A stretch of 64,000 bases of DNA, taken from positions 19,384 through 83,383 of the forward strand of contig JALNQF010000188.1 of the NCBI GenBank assembly GCA_028456385.1, in the 5' to 3' direction. A program made the position numbers and the translations under genes. The DNA comes from Ophiosphaerella korrae (lineage: Eukaryota > Ascomycota > Dothideomycetes > Pleosporales > Phaeosphaeriaceae). Below, one piece after another: positions 34,888 through 46,301 of the stretch (position 1 is its first letter; every line of letters starts with the position of its first letter). Under the pieces are notes generated by a model. That model worked only from the letters and a program-made list of their open reading frames with translations. It was not told where the DNA came from and searched no databases.

Positions 34888-36417
34888 ATGTCCGATATGA
34901 GTAATAATACGGTAAAGGGCGATCGCGTAGCTACTTACAGCGGAAGCACGCCTACTTTGACGAACTGGGACCATCACGCACTACACAATGAGTTTGTGCG
35001 AGGAAGCTTTGGAGGCGTTGGACAAACACCTACTCCAAGCTTGGTGATAGAAACAGCTGTGACAGAAGCAGCCGTGACGGAAGCTAAGATGCGGGGGCAA
35101 ACGCCAAAACTCACACTGAAACTTCGAAATTCAAGTGTTGCTCCTGCTCCTCCCGTTACAACCATAGGTCTTGATAACCACGGCCTGAGATCGCGCGCGC
35201 CTGAAGCGATGGTACAAACAACGCGCTCTGGTAGACAAACCAAGTTGACAAAAAAGGTCGACTTCGACCTGGGAAGCGATTTCGAAGATGGTAGAGGCCA
35301 TAGCGCTATGCAAAAGAAAGACAATGTAGTGGGCGGAGTGGGACATCAAAACGTGGCTGAGATCTTGATGATGAGGCAGCAAACACAAGAGTACTGCAAT
35401 CCGGGCCATTCCTATGAGAACAGTATCCAACCCGCTACTAGAGATTTGGAAGAAGATTCATCTTCAGATACCGTGCAGGCTTCCTCTCCACCGTCTGGAT
35501 ATCTTGTCTCTCCTCCTCATCTGCACGTCGATTCAATGCTCTATGAAGTCCTCAACTCTTTCAAGCAGCATAACATGGTTAATATTGATCTTCCGACTCT
35601 TTCTTACGCATGGAGCACGGACCAAGAGAAGCCATATACAGCCAAAGATCTCACACACCTCTATCTAATCTCTTACATGGACGCGGAATGGAACCTGTGC
35701 GATCTCATAGTAGACACCTGGATCCGAGCTTTTCATGGTATGCGCAATAAAGCCAAAGATGACGATAAATACGAAATCTGGCGCCCGAATCCTGCTCTAG
35801 AAGAACGCATGCGCGAACGTAGACCTTTCGATGGCTCTGCTCCAGACTATCAGCTGGATGTAGAAGACCCAGACCTAGACCAGAGCGTTACCAAATTCAA
35901 CAGGGATCTGCTTAATGAGCTTTACAACAATACGCCTCCAAATTGCGGCGCAAGATTGCTCTGGGCGGATTCTATGGCACTCGCTGGTTCGAAGATGGAG
36001 GGTATTTTGAGTCGAAACAAACGAAATAGTGTCTATTGGCATGAGGATCTTCTCCACAATATTATGTGCACAAGTCTGCGCATGGTACGACGGAAGCTCA
36101 CGCTGAAAAACGAGGAGGTTACAGAGGGCGCATGGTGTAAACGGTATCATGAGCATGTGAAGCACGGTCTAAAGTGCTACCGACGATTGGCCTGGGAGCG
36201 CGAACAGAACTTTAAGGGAAATGGTAGTCAGGAGAGCGATGAGGATGGTGACGCTCAGGGTGACAAAGTCAGTAGAGACCAGAAGCGAGATCATAGGGCC
36301 ATGGAGGATGAAGATGAGGATGACATGGACACGCGCAACGCTAAACGCGTGCATTTTAGCACTGGGGCTCAAGATGCCATTGACGTTGATGCTGAAGGAG
36401 AAACAGACGACGATTAG
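34888..36417 (+). CDS. Hypothetical acidic-tailed, probably nuclear protein
   Basis: Single-exon open frame of 509 aa; I do not recognise the family. The N-terminal ~210 residues are low-complexity (Ser/Thr/Pro/Gly-rich) with a basic patch TTRSGRQTKLTKKVDFD. A folded-looking domain runs from about residue 215 to 430: DSMLYEVLNSFKQHNMVNID, AKDLTHLYLISYMDAEWNL, CDLIVDTWIRAFHGMRNKAK, then a helical segment ending KHGLKCYRRLAWE. The tail is very acidic (MEDEDEDDMD, then EGETDDD) with a short basic stretch RNAKRVHF. The composition suggests a nuclear or chromatin-associated role, which is inference. A likely lineage-specific gene. Confidence 0.7.
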   Translation: MSDMSNNTVKGDRVATYSGSTPTLTNWDHHALHNEFVRGSFGGVGQTPTPSLVIETAVTEAAVTEAKMRGQTPKLTLKLRNSSVAPAPPVTTIGLDNHGLRSRAPEAMVQTTRSGRQTKLTKKVDFDLGSDFEDGRGHSAMQKKDNVVGGVGHQNVAEILMMRQQTQEYCNPGHSYENSIQPATRDLEEDSSSDTVQASSPPSGYLVSPPHLHVDSMLYEVLNSFKQHNMVNIDLPTLSYAWSTDQEKPYTAKDLTHLYLISYMDAEWNLCDLIVDTWIRAFHGMRNKAKDDDKYEIWRPNPALEERMRERRPFDGSAPDYQLDVEDPDLDQSVTKFNRDLLNELYNNTPPNCGARLLWADSMALAGSKMEGILSRNKRNSVYWHEDLLHNIMCTSLRMVRRKLTLKNEEVTEGAWCKRYHEHVKHGLKCYRRLAWEREQNFKGNGSQESDEDGDAQGDKVSRDQKRDHRAMEDEDEDDMDTRNAKRVHFSTGAQDAIDVDAEGETDDD

Positions 36418-36547
36418 GCAGAACAATTCAAGTGTCGATGTTTCCACTGTATATCAACATCGTTGTGTGTTAGTGTGGGCAAGAACGACAGGAGTGCGCA
36501 GCTCTTCTTGATTCATAGAATGTAAAATTCTCAATACGGAAATTTGC

Positions 36548-36856
36548 CTATCCCTTTGTCGGACCTGAAAAGATACATCCGTCGACGCATTTAGCATCTG
36601 TTGAGTTGTACGCGATTTGGCCAACAGAGCTACCGGGTTCAACACTTGGGTCACGCGGGCTCTGAAACATGCGGCCATCTGCAGGTGATACTAATGTTTC
36701 TAGAATATCTCCAAACGCATTTCGGATATTTGCAATCGGCTGTCCCTTCGTGGCAGGCTCGTCCACGCCTACCAGTCGTTCCACAAATCCACCAAATTGT
36801 TGCGTGGGCCGCTCGGTGTACTGTTTTGAGTATGCGCGCCGTTGTTGCGACCTCGT
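36548..36856 (-). pseudogene. C-terminal remnant of an aspartoacylase/succinylglutamate-desuccinylase-like gene
   Basis: The minus-strand frame (36856-36548) reads QQFGGFVERLVGVDEPATKG, then IANIRNAFGDILETLVSPAD, then PSVEPGSSVGQIAYNSTDA. This matches the C-terminal beta domain of the AstE/AspA (M14-like zinc deacylase) family, and the ending CVDGCIFSG is typical of the fungal secreted form. An acceptor-like TAG precedes 36856, so this could be a last exon, but I find no zinc-binding N-terminal domain within the next kilobase on this strand. I therefore call it a remnant. Confidence 0.6.
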
Positions 36857-38742
36857 CTACCGCCGAGGTGTTTATCGCATGACGCGCGAATTCAGAGTGA
36901 ATTTAGATGTAGAGATTGACAAGCCGGGATATAACGCGGTAGTGTTGAATGTTTCAGAGCGTTCGCTGAGTGACAGATGGCGGAGATCAAATATGTTGGT
37001 GGTTGCTCCTTCCAGTCGCTCCTGCCACTCCAACCCTTAGCTCCGCAAGACCTCTTAGCATCAAATTTTCTTCCTTTCTTCTCTTCTCCTCTCCTTCATC
37101 TCATCGTGCCCGAACTGTTGACGTCCCTCATCTCAGCTAGCGATCAGATCCCAGCCAGGTTGCCAACCGTTAAAGTGGGCAAACACCTTGATTTCCAAGG
37201 GATAATGAATGCGCATGGCCGCTCGCTGTCTATGGAATGCGATATTTGGGCAGCTCTAGCATATAAGCAAGCCTACTTACTGATTATCTGAAGAAATGTC
37301 GAACAACTGACCCTAACGACGCTGCATTTTGCAAATGCAACCTCAGTATTTGAAATTTTGAAATTTATTGCAGTAAAGACATATCAAAGGCTGTTTGTTG
37401 GTAGCACTGTTATACAAAAACTTATCTTGGTATCCACCTCGTGAACAATATTCACCACGTCGAGCACAGCGCTTGCTCCCTTTCTTAGATATCAATTTGT
37501 GCCTCTACTGCGGCCATGAACGCGATCCCATCTGAGCTCACACATTCGACTCTCTCGGCTACGGACACGTAGAAACCATGATGCTCTACTATACCATACT
37601 TATCACCACCACAGCTACCGCAACCGTTAAACGAACAGTTACTGTTACCATTGACAATACCACTCCACAAACATTGGTTGACCCCATCGCCGTTCCAACG
37701 ACGCTCAAAACCGCTAATTCAACTTGATGCTCATTCCAACACCGATTATCGATGCTGCGATCACTCCTATTCCCATTCCACCTATATCTCATGCTTCATC
37801 TTCTCTTCGCCCAAATAGCGTCGCTATATTCATAGCTTCAAGTGCGTTTAGTGGAACGCCTGGTATATAACTTCTGGTTATTGAGGTCTAGGTTCGGTTG
37901 GTAGGTTTTAGATGTAGGGGCGGAACTGGTAGGGAGGACTTTGGCTTCAAAAGTTGGGACCGCATCGTTGCCGACTAGTTTTCTAGGTTGATACTGTGTG
38001 GTGTTTGTTAGATCGAGATTTGAGAAAATAGGGACAACATGCTGATTGATAAAGCGAGAAATTTTCGATGAGATTGTCTCCAATCATCAAGGGGAACCTT
38101 GACTCACTCCAGACTTTTGTAGTGGCTTGGAAGAGGCGACATGGCCTGCGAATTCGCCTCGGTTGACGAGAGAGTCAGGGTTCTGAGACGTTGATGCTTT
38201 TAACTTAGATTTGGAGATATTTGGTGGTTTAAACGCTTCAGCTCAAAGATGTTTAGTCGATGTTATTTTCGAGTTATTATGGGTTGCGTAGCTTTTGGAT
38301 GGTTACAGAGGTATAACCCATTGGGTCATCAGTTAAGATCAAACCCACGTCATGTAGTTAGATGAGGTAAAGATGATGCATTTCTGCGAATTTATGCCCA
38401 ATCAAGACAGAATCCTAAATCCTCAGATAATACCATGTGGGTGCATTTTTGAGGATTACCGAACTTCGCATCTCGTCTGCTTTGACGTTGTACTTTGGTA
38501 AGTATTTAGGTGGTAAGTTAGTTATGCCCATATTCCAAATCATTTCCGACAATACCTTCTCACAACTGAAATTAAGCCCTATCGCCAAAATACATACCAG
38601 GAAGAGATGTGACCCCTTTTCATTTTTCGTACATTTCATACATTATCTGATAGACTACAAGACCTGATTCCCATGGCGTTCTTATCAATTTCCCCGTCTT
38701 CATTTATTCAGGCCAACATTTAGAACCATCCTCATTAGATCC
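36857..38742. other. No gene recognised
   Basis: Short open frames only. A low-complexity GTT/GGT-type tract on the minus strand at about 37580-37740 produces misleading valine/arginine-rich frames. Frames at 37838-38083 and 38415-38667 show no family features. Confidence 0.5.
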
Positions 38743-39422
38743 TTAACCAAGCTGACCACGAACAGCACCAGCGCTAAACTCCTTCGTGTGAGAATCAGTG
38801 AAGAAACCGCTGGGTTATCAACAATTTGTTTAACGTGAAATCCTGCACCATTATCTTCACCCTGAGGGTTCTTGGTACCCACAGTGAATGGGCCAGTCAA
38901 GCAGCCGTAGGGCACACGGCGGTGGTCAGGCCCCTTGGGGTTAGGGAAAGCAAGACGTGGTGGGCCAGCGTTACCATTTTCTGCCTGATGAATGTGTGTT
39001 GCTGTAAGAGCAGGCGAGGCATATTCACCAGTGACGCCAGAGAGTGTGATATTGTAGCAGATGGTGTTCTCTGCAACGCTGATGCCGTACTTAAAGATGC
39101 CCTTGGCACCAGGTTGGCCTGGCTTCGATGTACCATCAGGGGCAATGACTTGATCCGGGGTAGCCTTGACATAGTACTCGGCATCGAAGTAGAAGGGTTT
39201 CTCGGTCTTCTGCCAGTCATCACTGTCCCATTTCTTCTTCCAGTCCTTCTCACAGTCTTCTTTGTATTGGCCTTCGTCATTCGAGTAGTTCTTATCAGAA
39301 GTTGGAGCGGCTACCTACACGATGAAATCAGTTTATGCCTTTCAAGTTGGTTGTACAATATGACGACGTACTGTAACGGTAGCGCTCAAGATAGTGAGCA
39401 ATGCGGAAACTGTGAGTTGCAT
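38743..39422 (-). pseudogene. Secreted CHRD-domain protein gene with a one-base frameshift
   Basis: Two exons: 39422-39372 and 39314-38743; intron of 57 nt (GTACGT...TAG). The start MQLTVSALLTILSATVTVAA is a signal peptide. The body has the CHRD-type sequence GIFKYGISVAENTICYNITL, then THIHQAENGNAGPPRLAF and FHVKQIVDNPA. After DNPA near 38806-38811 the frame shifts: in the next frame the protein continues FFTDSHTKEFSAGAVRGQLG and stops at 38743, the normal ending of fungal CHRD proteins. In the unshifted frame translation runs to 38700 with unrelated residues. Either a sequencing error, or a recent single-base loss. Function of CHRD proteins in fungi is unclear; probably extracellular. Confidence 0.8.
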
Positions 39423-40860
39423 TTTGATTAAACAGTGGCCGTTCTCAAAAACTAATTAATAATCCTCAGAGAATAGAGAGGCGAAACTCAGATGCCGATA
39501 ATGAGAAATGATCAGTGTTCTAATGTAGCATCTTTATACACGTACGAAGCTCAGCTGTTATGACGCTGCCATGGCCGTTTGGGAGAGATTACCTCGGTAT
39601 GTCTTTGCATACGGTAGTAAATCAATAGATTTCTGTTGTGGACGCACACCAGGACCATTGATAAATGCCACTAGCTTTGCTGGCCAAGACCACCATGCCT
39701 ATTTCAAATACTGCCTCCGGTGGATTAACAAAGGAGACCATACAATTTTCCTACCAATCAAAGTTGTGGGTTTCTTGGTATTTCGGTCATTAAAATAGAC
39801 TAAAAGATGTTAGCACAGACTTACAATACTAGCTTAGTAGCCCATCCAACAAGAGATCACTGCAGTATTTACCCCAAGGCCGGAATGTTCCTTTAGGCTC
39901 ACTTGGTATACACTAAGCTTGGACTATCTTGAGCAATGATCGCTTCCAAGGTATCGCCCAGATAGTCTAAGACGGATGCCTCACGATCCGTTGCTGCACG
40001 CCTGTGCCTTAGTTTGGTTTAGCTTTCACCAAAACTTACCGTTTGAGACAAATTGAGTATGCCGTGGTGGCTGTGCCTATGAGATCCGCAGACAGGCTGA
40101 GCTATGCTAGCTATGGCTTAAAAACTTGCATATGATGACCAGAGTTGGTAGTTATGAGGCGGAGAAGTTAACTAAGAATATGCGACTACAGCGGTGATAC
40201 GATGGAGTAGACTTAGCTAGCCGCACGATTCACGCGTTCTAGGACCGGGGAAGCGCTGCCTGTATGATTTGGGGTACTAATAAATGATTTGATTATATTT
40301 AATAATTTAAGATGCTTTTGAAGGCATGGTCGCGACGCCGGATGTCGATTAGGTTGCAAAGTTGTTCGGGTCGAATGACATCACGATAGCCTTGTGCGCC
40401 AAGGTCTTCCGCACATAAAGGAGGCGTCACTCACAAACCCTTGGATAACAAACTCGTTAGAAAATTCTAGCCACCAAAAAGCTGCAATTTCGAATTCGGG
40501 GCTCATATCTTTCCATCGCCAAGCAGGTTACGTGGGCCATGCACCCGGGTGTCTCAAAGGCACCTCTTGGCACTCCCGTTAAACAGGCTCTCGATCTACA
40601 TCTGCAAGGCTAACCAAATGTCTAGTGTGAACGTACTTGGGACGGGTTGCTTCTAGACCTGTTATTGTGCAGGCTCTGGCCCAAGACCCCTTGCATAAAC
40701 CGAAAGCTCCGTGTGTGCCGACATACTTTCCAAATCGGTCGGAAGCCAGGAAAGTGAATGAGGAATTGCATGGTCGAGTGGTCGCATTAACTACTGATTA
40801 ACGTTTTGCATCTAATGAAGTATCTCATATTTCGACAGTTGCCCAAATTCAACACAAACT
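39423..40860. other. Intergenic region, no gene recognised
   Basis: Includes the upstream region of the CHRD gene. The small frames (39571-39798, 40394-40582, both plus) lack family features. Confidence 0.5.
39533..39538 (-). promoter_or_regulatory. TATA-box candidate of the CHRD gene
   Basis: TATAAA on the minus strand about 111 bases before the CHRD start codon, in the usual distance range for fungal TATA boxes. Confidence 0.4.
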
Positions 40861-42874
40861 CTACGGGTTTGATATAAACCACGTTCCCTTGTCCGTGTCA
40901 AAGGTTACATTGTTCTGTACAACTTGACCAAACTTTAAACTCCCGCTTTCTACGATGCCTCCAGCGACCGGCCTTTGCAGTCTATTTGCTCCACTTATGA
41001 CAGTGAAATTCGCAATTGGGATCTCCCAACCATTTCTGGTCAAAATGGTAGGCAGACCAAAAAAGTTGGCATCGACCTTATCATGTGTGAAGTGGAGCTC
41101 GTAGTAACCTCGATAATATAAATCCTGCCAATGCAGCTCCGAATTTTCAGTTTGGAGCATCATAGAAACGTTGTTTGCAGTTGCAATGCTGATGTTTTGG
41201 CCATATGGACAGGGCGAAGAGACAGCCGAACCGCCAAATTCAACTCCCACGCTTCCAGCACCTGTTATTGGGTCGTATGGCTTCTCATCTAACCAAACTA
41301 GATCGCTAACCCATGAGGCATGGCTGTCGCCAGCCAGAAAGATGTTGTTATTGATGTTGTTGCTGTAAAGATGGTTCAAGGTACGGTTCTTGTTCGCCTG
41401 GTACCCATCCCAGGCGTCGAGATTGAAGGGGTGAGTGTTGACTTTAGATTGATCCACCCGAGAGAATATGATCTGCGATCCGACTATACGCCAAGTTGCG
41501 CCTCGTTTGGCTGACTCAGACAAAGAGCGGTACATCCAGTTCTCTTGACGTGAGCCCATAAGCGACCGACCTGCATCATTCGAAATAGAATGAATGTAAT
41601 CTGTATTCCAGTACAAGTCCGTAATAGAACGGTCATACTGTCGAGTGTCGAGCATAAGAAGATCTACTAGCTTTCCAATGGAGAAAGATCGCCAAATGCG
41701 GAGATTATCGTCCATATCAACTTGTCGAATTGGCATCCATTCGAAGTAAGCTCGGACAGCATTCATCTTTCTTTGGTCAACCGAGATACCGCCATCCTTC
41801 AAAAAGGAGTCCTCGGTGTTGTTGAGCTCTGCAGCCCCGTCTCGCCAAGTATTATCAGCGACCTCGTGGTCATCCCACACTTTGTCTCGTTGTTAGTTGT
41901 GTGTGGTTAGATTGTATCTAGCAAGGGACCCACCTGGAATCCAAGCAAATTGCTGATGACTAGCAAGCAGATCTAAATCTGTGCGGTATGTTGCCAGCCT
42001 CTTTCGGTAATCGTAAAGGCTGAAAATCTCCTTGTTGGGGAGCGGAATTCGCCCGATAGCATCTCCCCAGCCATAGTAACCGTTTTTATATTCATAGATG
42101 TAGTCACCAAGATGCACTACGTAATCAACGGAATCCTGTGAAAAGGCTTATAAGCATCTTCCATCTTCTTAGACAGCGAATACGTACTTTGCGGACAGTA
42201 TTACCGTAGGCATTGAAGAAACCAAAAGGATAGTTAGAACAGGAGTAAATCGCAAGGCTGACTTTTGTAATGTCATCATTGGCATTTGGTGTAGTCTTAG
42301 TGCGTCCAACAGGACTTTTGTTGTTGGAGCCGCAAACACTGAATTGGTAGTAGTACGTGCTGTACGATTTCAAATTTTTTGCTTCAACCTATATGAAGTT
42401 AGTCTCAATTGATCGTCATCGGAATAACGGGATTACCTTAACGGTAAAATCTACGTCGGAGGACGTGTAGACTGTGCCACTATCCACAACTTCGCGTATG
42501 TCTTTATCCAAAGCAACCTTATATTCTACACAGATTGGCGACTTCGATATCGTCACATATTTTTCATTGTCATGATCGAACAAGGTAGCGTATCCTGAGA
42601 CTGTGACATTGGAATTGGAATTGTCGCTTTGGGGTGCGACTCGAGTCCATAAAATGACGCTATTTGGATATGGATCGCCAGATGCAATGCCGTGTGTGAA
42701 ATTCAATCCAGAGGGGCTGTAACTACTGCTGGGATCGTTCCTCTTGACGACACGGTGGATTGAGATACCAAGAGAAGGATGATGTTCAGAGGGCGAGCGA
42801 TAGTTGAGATTCTTAGACCAGCTGGCGTTGACTACCGCTAGCAATGCTAGCGATGAAAGGACATGAAGCTTCAT
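40861..42874 (-). CDS. PhoD-like metallophosphatase (alkaline phosphatase D family)
   Basis: Four exons: 42874-42437, 42388-42188, 42135-41934, 41879-40861; introns of 48-54 nt; 619 aa. Signal peptide MKLHVLSSLALLAVVNAS. The PhoD N-terminal domain has LNFTHGIASGDPYPNSVILW at about residues 57-76. The catalytic domain has the metal-binding motifs HLGDYIYEY, WDDHEVADN, LDTRQYDR and AGDSHASW, all intact. An in-frame ATG at 42913 would add 13 residues before the signal peptide and is less likely. Secreted phosphomonoesterase/phosphodiesterase that releases phosphate from organic esters; expected to need Ca2+/Fe3+. Opposite strand to the next gene downstream. Confidence 0.93.
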
Positions 42875-43996
42875 GCTGACAAATGTTTCTAAAGCGCAAC
42901 AGCTAATTCGCAAAACGATGTCAAACCAGTGGGTTGAGGCGACAATGGTCTATGATGCCTTTTGTAAAGCCGAAGTGAGTACACAGCCTGCACAGACGGT
43001 CACCGGTGTCTACCGGCCCGTTTCCTTGTAAGCATCTCTTGGCTTATCATCTGCATCATTCCTGCGGGAACGGCAAGTTTAATGCCATAATGCTTCCAAT
43101 CGCGAGCCTTGAACTTGGCATGCATTCATTCTCGCAACATGGATAGAATGGAGCAGGCCTAAGAAAATTATCCGTCACTAGTCAAACGCATTCGTTATGA
43201 TTTGTTGGGACAGAAGAGGTGCAGCTCCAGGCGGGATGCGACTGCGGGGCTCTGAGCACATGTGCAACAGCCTCGATGTTATTGGTGGTCAGCAGCGGCT
43301 CGATACTCCCGTAGTGATCCAATGTAGAAGGTACAAAACACCCAGGTATATGTCTGCCTCTGATATATTTTACAAAAAGACTTTGTATGTGGAGGAACAT
43401 GTGAAGGTTCAACTCAAAAGTTCCGCGCTGTTGTCCAGGCGCTCACCTACATATCCCCTTTGCTCAATGCCTCAAGTGGTCTCGTAACAACACCCTCATT
43501 AGCGGCATGAGTTCTCATACCTTCAGAATCATAATGCTCAAGCTCAAGGGACATGATTTTTCTGCTTCCGAAAGCAAATACACTTGTCATAGCTGTGACC
43601 TTAACGAATGGGCCAGGTGATCGTTCGCAAGTTCATTGTCGGCCTTTTCAATGCTGCGAACACCTTCGCACTGGATGCTCGTTTTGGAAATTATGTGAGA
43701 ATCTGCGGCTTATCCCCAAAATCGTCTTGGATCATGTCGCATAAGGCTAGAGATGCGATCACAGACGCATCGCATGGCCCTCTCTTCGCATTCGCTTGTC
43801 GCACGAACGCGTCACCAGCTGAAGGTGCAATGGCCACCAGTCAGCCCCAAGACTTCCACATAAATCACAGGCCACTAGAAAGACTTTAGAACGAACAGAA
43901 AATACTAACAAAGAATTAAAACTGGAGTTAATGGCACAAGAGCACGACTTTTCGTCCCTCTTCTAGGTTAGATCTGCCTCGATTTCACAAATCACC
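42875..43996. other. Intergenic, nothing recognised
   Basis: Shared upstream region of the PhoD gene (minus) and the monooxygenase gene (plus). Frames at 43197-43487 and 43608-43889 have no family features. Confidence 0.55.
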
Positions 43997-45268
43997 ATGC
44001 CAAGCTCTACGCATGACGAAACTATCCCTAAAATAGCAATTGTTGGCGCAGGTCTTGGAGGATGTATGCTTGCGCGCCTCTTGCAAGTTCAGAATATTCC
44101 ATGCACTATTTTCGAAGGCGGATCGTCAATCGACTACCGCTCACAAGGCGGCACCCTTGATCTACGGGCTAAGACTGGATTGGCGGCCATAAAAGCCGCC
44201 GGCTTATGGGAAGAGTTCTTAAAATATGCCCGATATGACGGCGAGAGCCTGCTGATAACCGACAAATACTTGAAGACCTGGATGCGGCGAAATCCCGGCA
44301 AGCCAGACCAGAAACGCAATGTGCCAGAAGCTCCAGAAATTGATCGAAGCGACTTGAGAAGATTGCTTGTGGAAAGTATCCCACAAGCGAATATACGATG
44401 GGGTATGAAACTTGCACGCGTACAGGAGACAAACTCCGGGTACGAGCTACACTTCGTCAGCGGCGAGGTAGAACGTGGATATACCCTCATCGTAGGCTGC
44501 GACGGCGCTTTCAGCAAAACGAGGACCCTGCTCAGTTCCGAAAAGCCATTTCACACCGGCCTGGCAGGCTGGACACTGGAGATACCGGACTCGAAAAACA
44601 CAGCACCTAAAATCCACAAGCTTGTGAATTCAGGCAGTGTCTTCGCATATAGCGACGGGAAGAGCATGTCAATACAACAGCTCTCATCCGGAGCAATTAG
44701 AGTCACAACCTATCTCCAACAAACGGAGAAATCCGAGCGTAGGTCAGATCAAATAGGCCTTGCATCTGTGCAGAAGATGCTATCAGCAGAGCTCCAGGAC
44801 TGGGCACCCACTTTCCAAGAAGCATTTGGTAAAGCACAAAGGCACATCGCGTGTATACCCTTGTACATGTTGCCGGTCGGCTTTACATGGCCACATCGGA
44901 AAGGAGTTACTCTTCTAGGCGATGCAGCACATCTCATGGTACCATTCAGTGGAATCGGAGTTAATACTGCTTTCTACGACGCGCTTTTACTGTCACGCCA
45001 AATCACCGCGTTTGTGAATCGAACAACAGGAGAAAGTCTGGATGAATGTGTTGTGAAATACGAAGAGGAGATGTTCGAGCATGCGCACAAGGCACAGGCG
45101 CATTCAAAAGGGTCGATGGACGATATGCTGTTGACTCCAGGGGCGCCGCGGACAAGTATCGAGTCGTGGGTTCTCAGACATGCGAAAGCAGACCTTCCAG
45201 GCTGGACACATCCGTTATTAACAGCTCTAGTATATGCTGGGTATTGGGTGTACAAGCTGTTCGTATGA
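43997..45268 (+). CDS. FAD-dependent monooxygenase (TetX/PHBH-like)
   Basis: Single exon, 423 aa. N-terminal Rossmann motif KIAIVGAGLGGCMLARLLQ (GxGxxG) at about residues 12-30. A DG-type motif is LIVGCDGAFSKTRTLL at about 163-178. The GD motif is LLGDAAHLMVPFSGIGVN near 312-329, which binds the FAD ribityl and pyrophosphate. Class A flavoprotein hydroxylase using NAD(P)H and O2 on an aromatic or polyketide-type substrate; TetX-like members can inactivate tetracyclines but the natural fungal substrates are mostly unknown. A hydrophobic end (LLTALVYAGYWVYKLF) could be a C-terminal membrane anchor. Confidence 0.92.
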   Translation: MPSSTHDETIPKIAIVGAGLGGCMLARLLQVQNIPCTIFEGGSSIDYRSQGGTLDLRAKTGLAAIKAAGLWEEFLKYARYDGESLLITDKYLKTWMRRNPGKPDQKRNVPEAPEIDRSDLRRLLVESIPQANIRWGMKLARVQETNSGYELHFVSGEVERGYTLIVGCDGAFSKTRTLLSSEKPFHTGLAGWTLEIPDSKNTAPKIHKLVNSGSVFAYSDGKSMSIQQLSSGAIRVTTYLQQTEKSERRSDQIGLASVQKMLSAELQDWAPTFQEAFGKAQRHIACIPLYMLPVGFTWPHRKGVTLLGDAAHLMVPFSGIGVNTAFYDALLLSRQITAFVNRTTGESLDECVVKYEEEMFEHAHKAQAHSKGSMDDMLLTPGAPRTSIESWVLRHAKADLPGWTHPLLTALVYAGYWVYKLFV

Positions 45269-45464
45269 CGGCAACCGTCACCTTTTGTATGGGAGCATAA
45301 TCCATGGGCTTCTCTCGTCCTAAAGTATAGATTTATTCTCGTTTGTAAGCGATATGTTTGGGTAGAGTAATAAGTCTGTATTTGCCACTTGATAATTCTT
45401 TCCACCGGCCCATCTCAGCTACTACACATATCAGCTAGCCTATTTTCTCAGCTCTGATTTCCAT

Positions 45465-46301
<837 letters not shown>

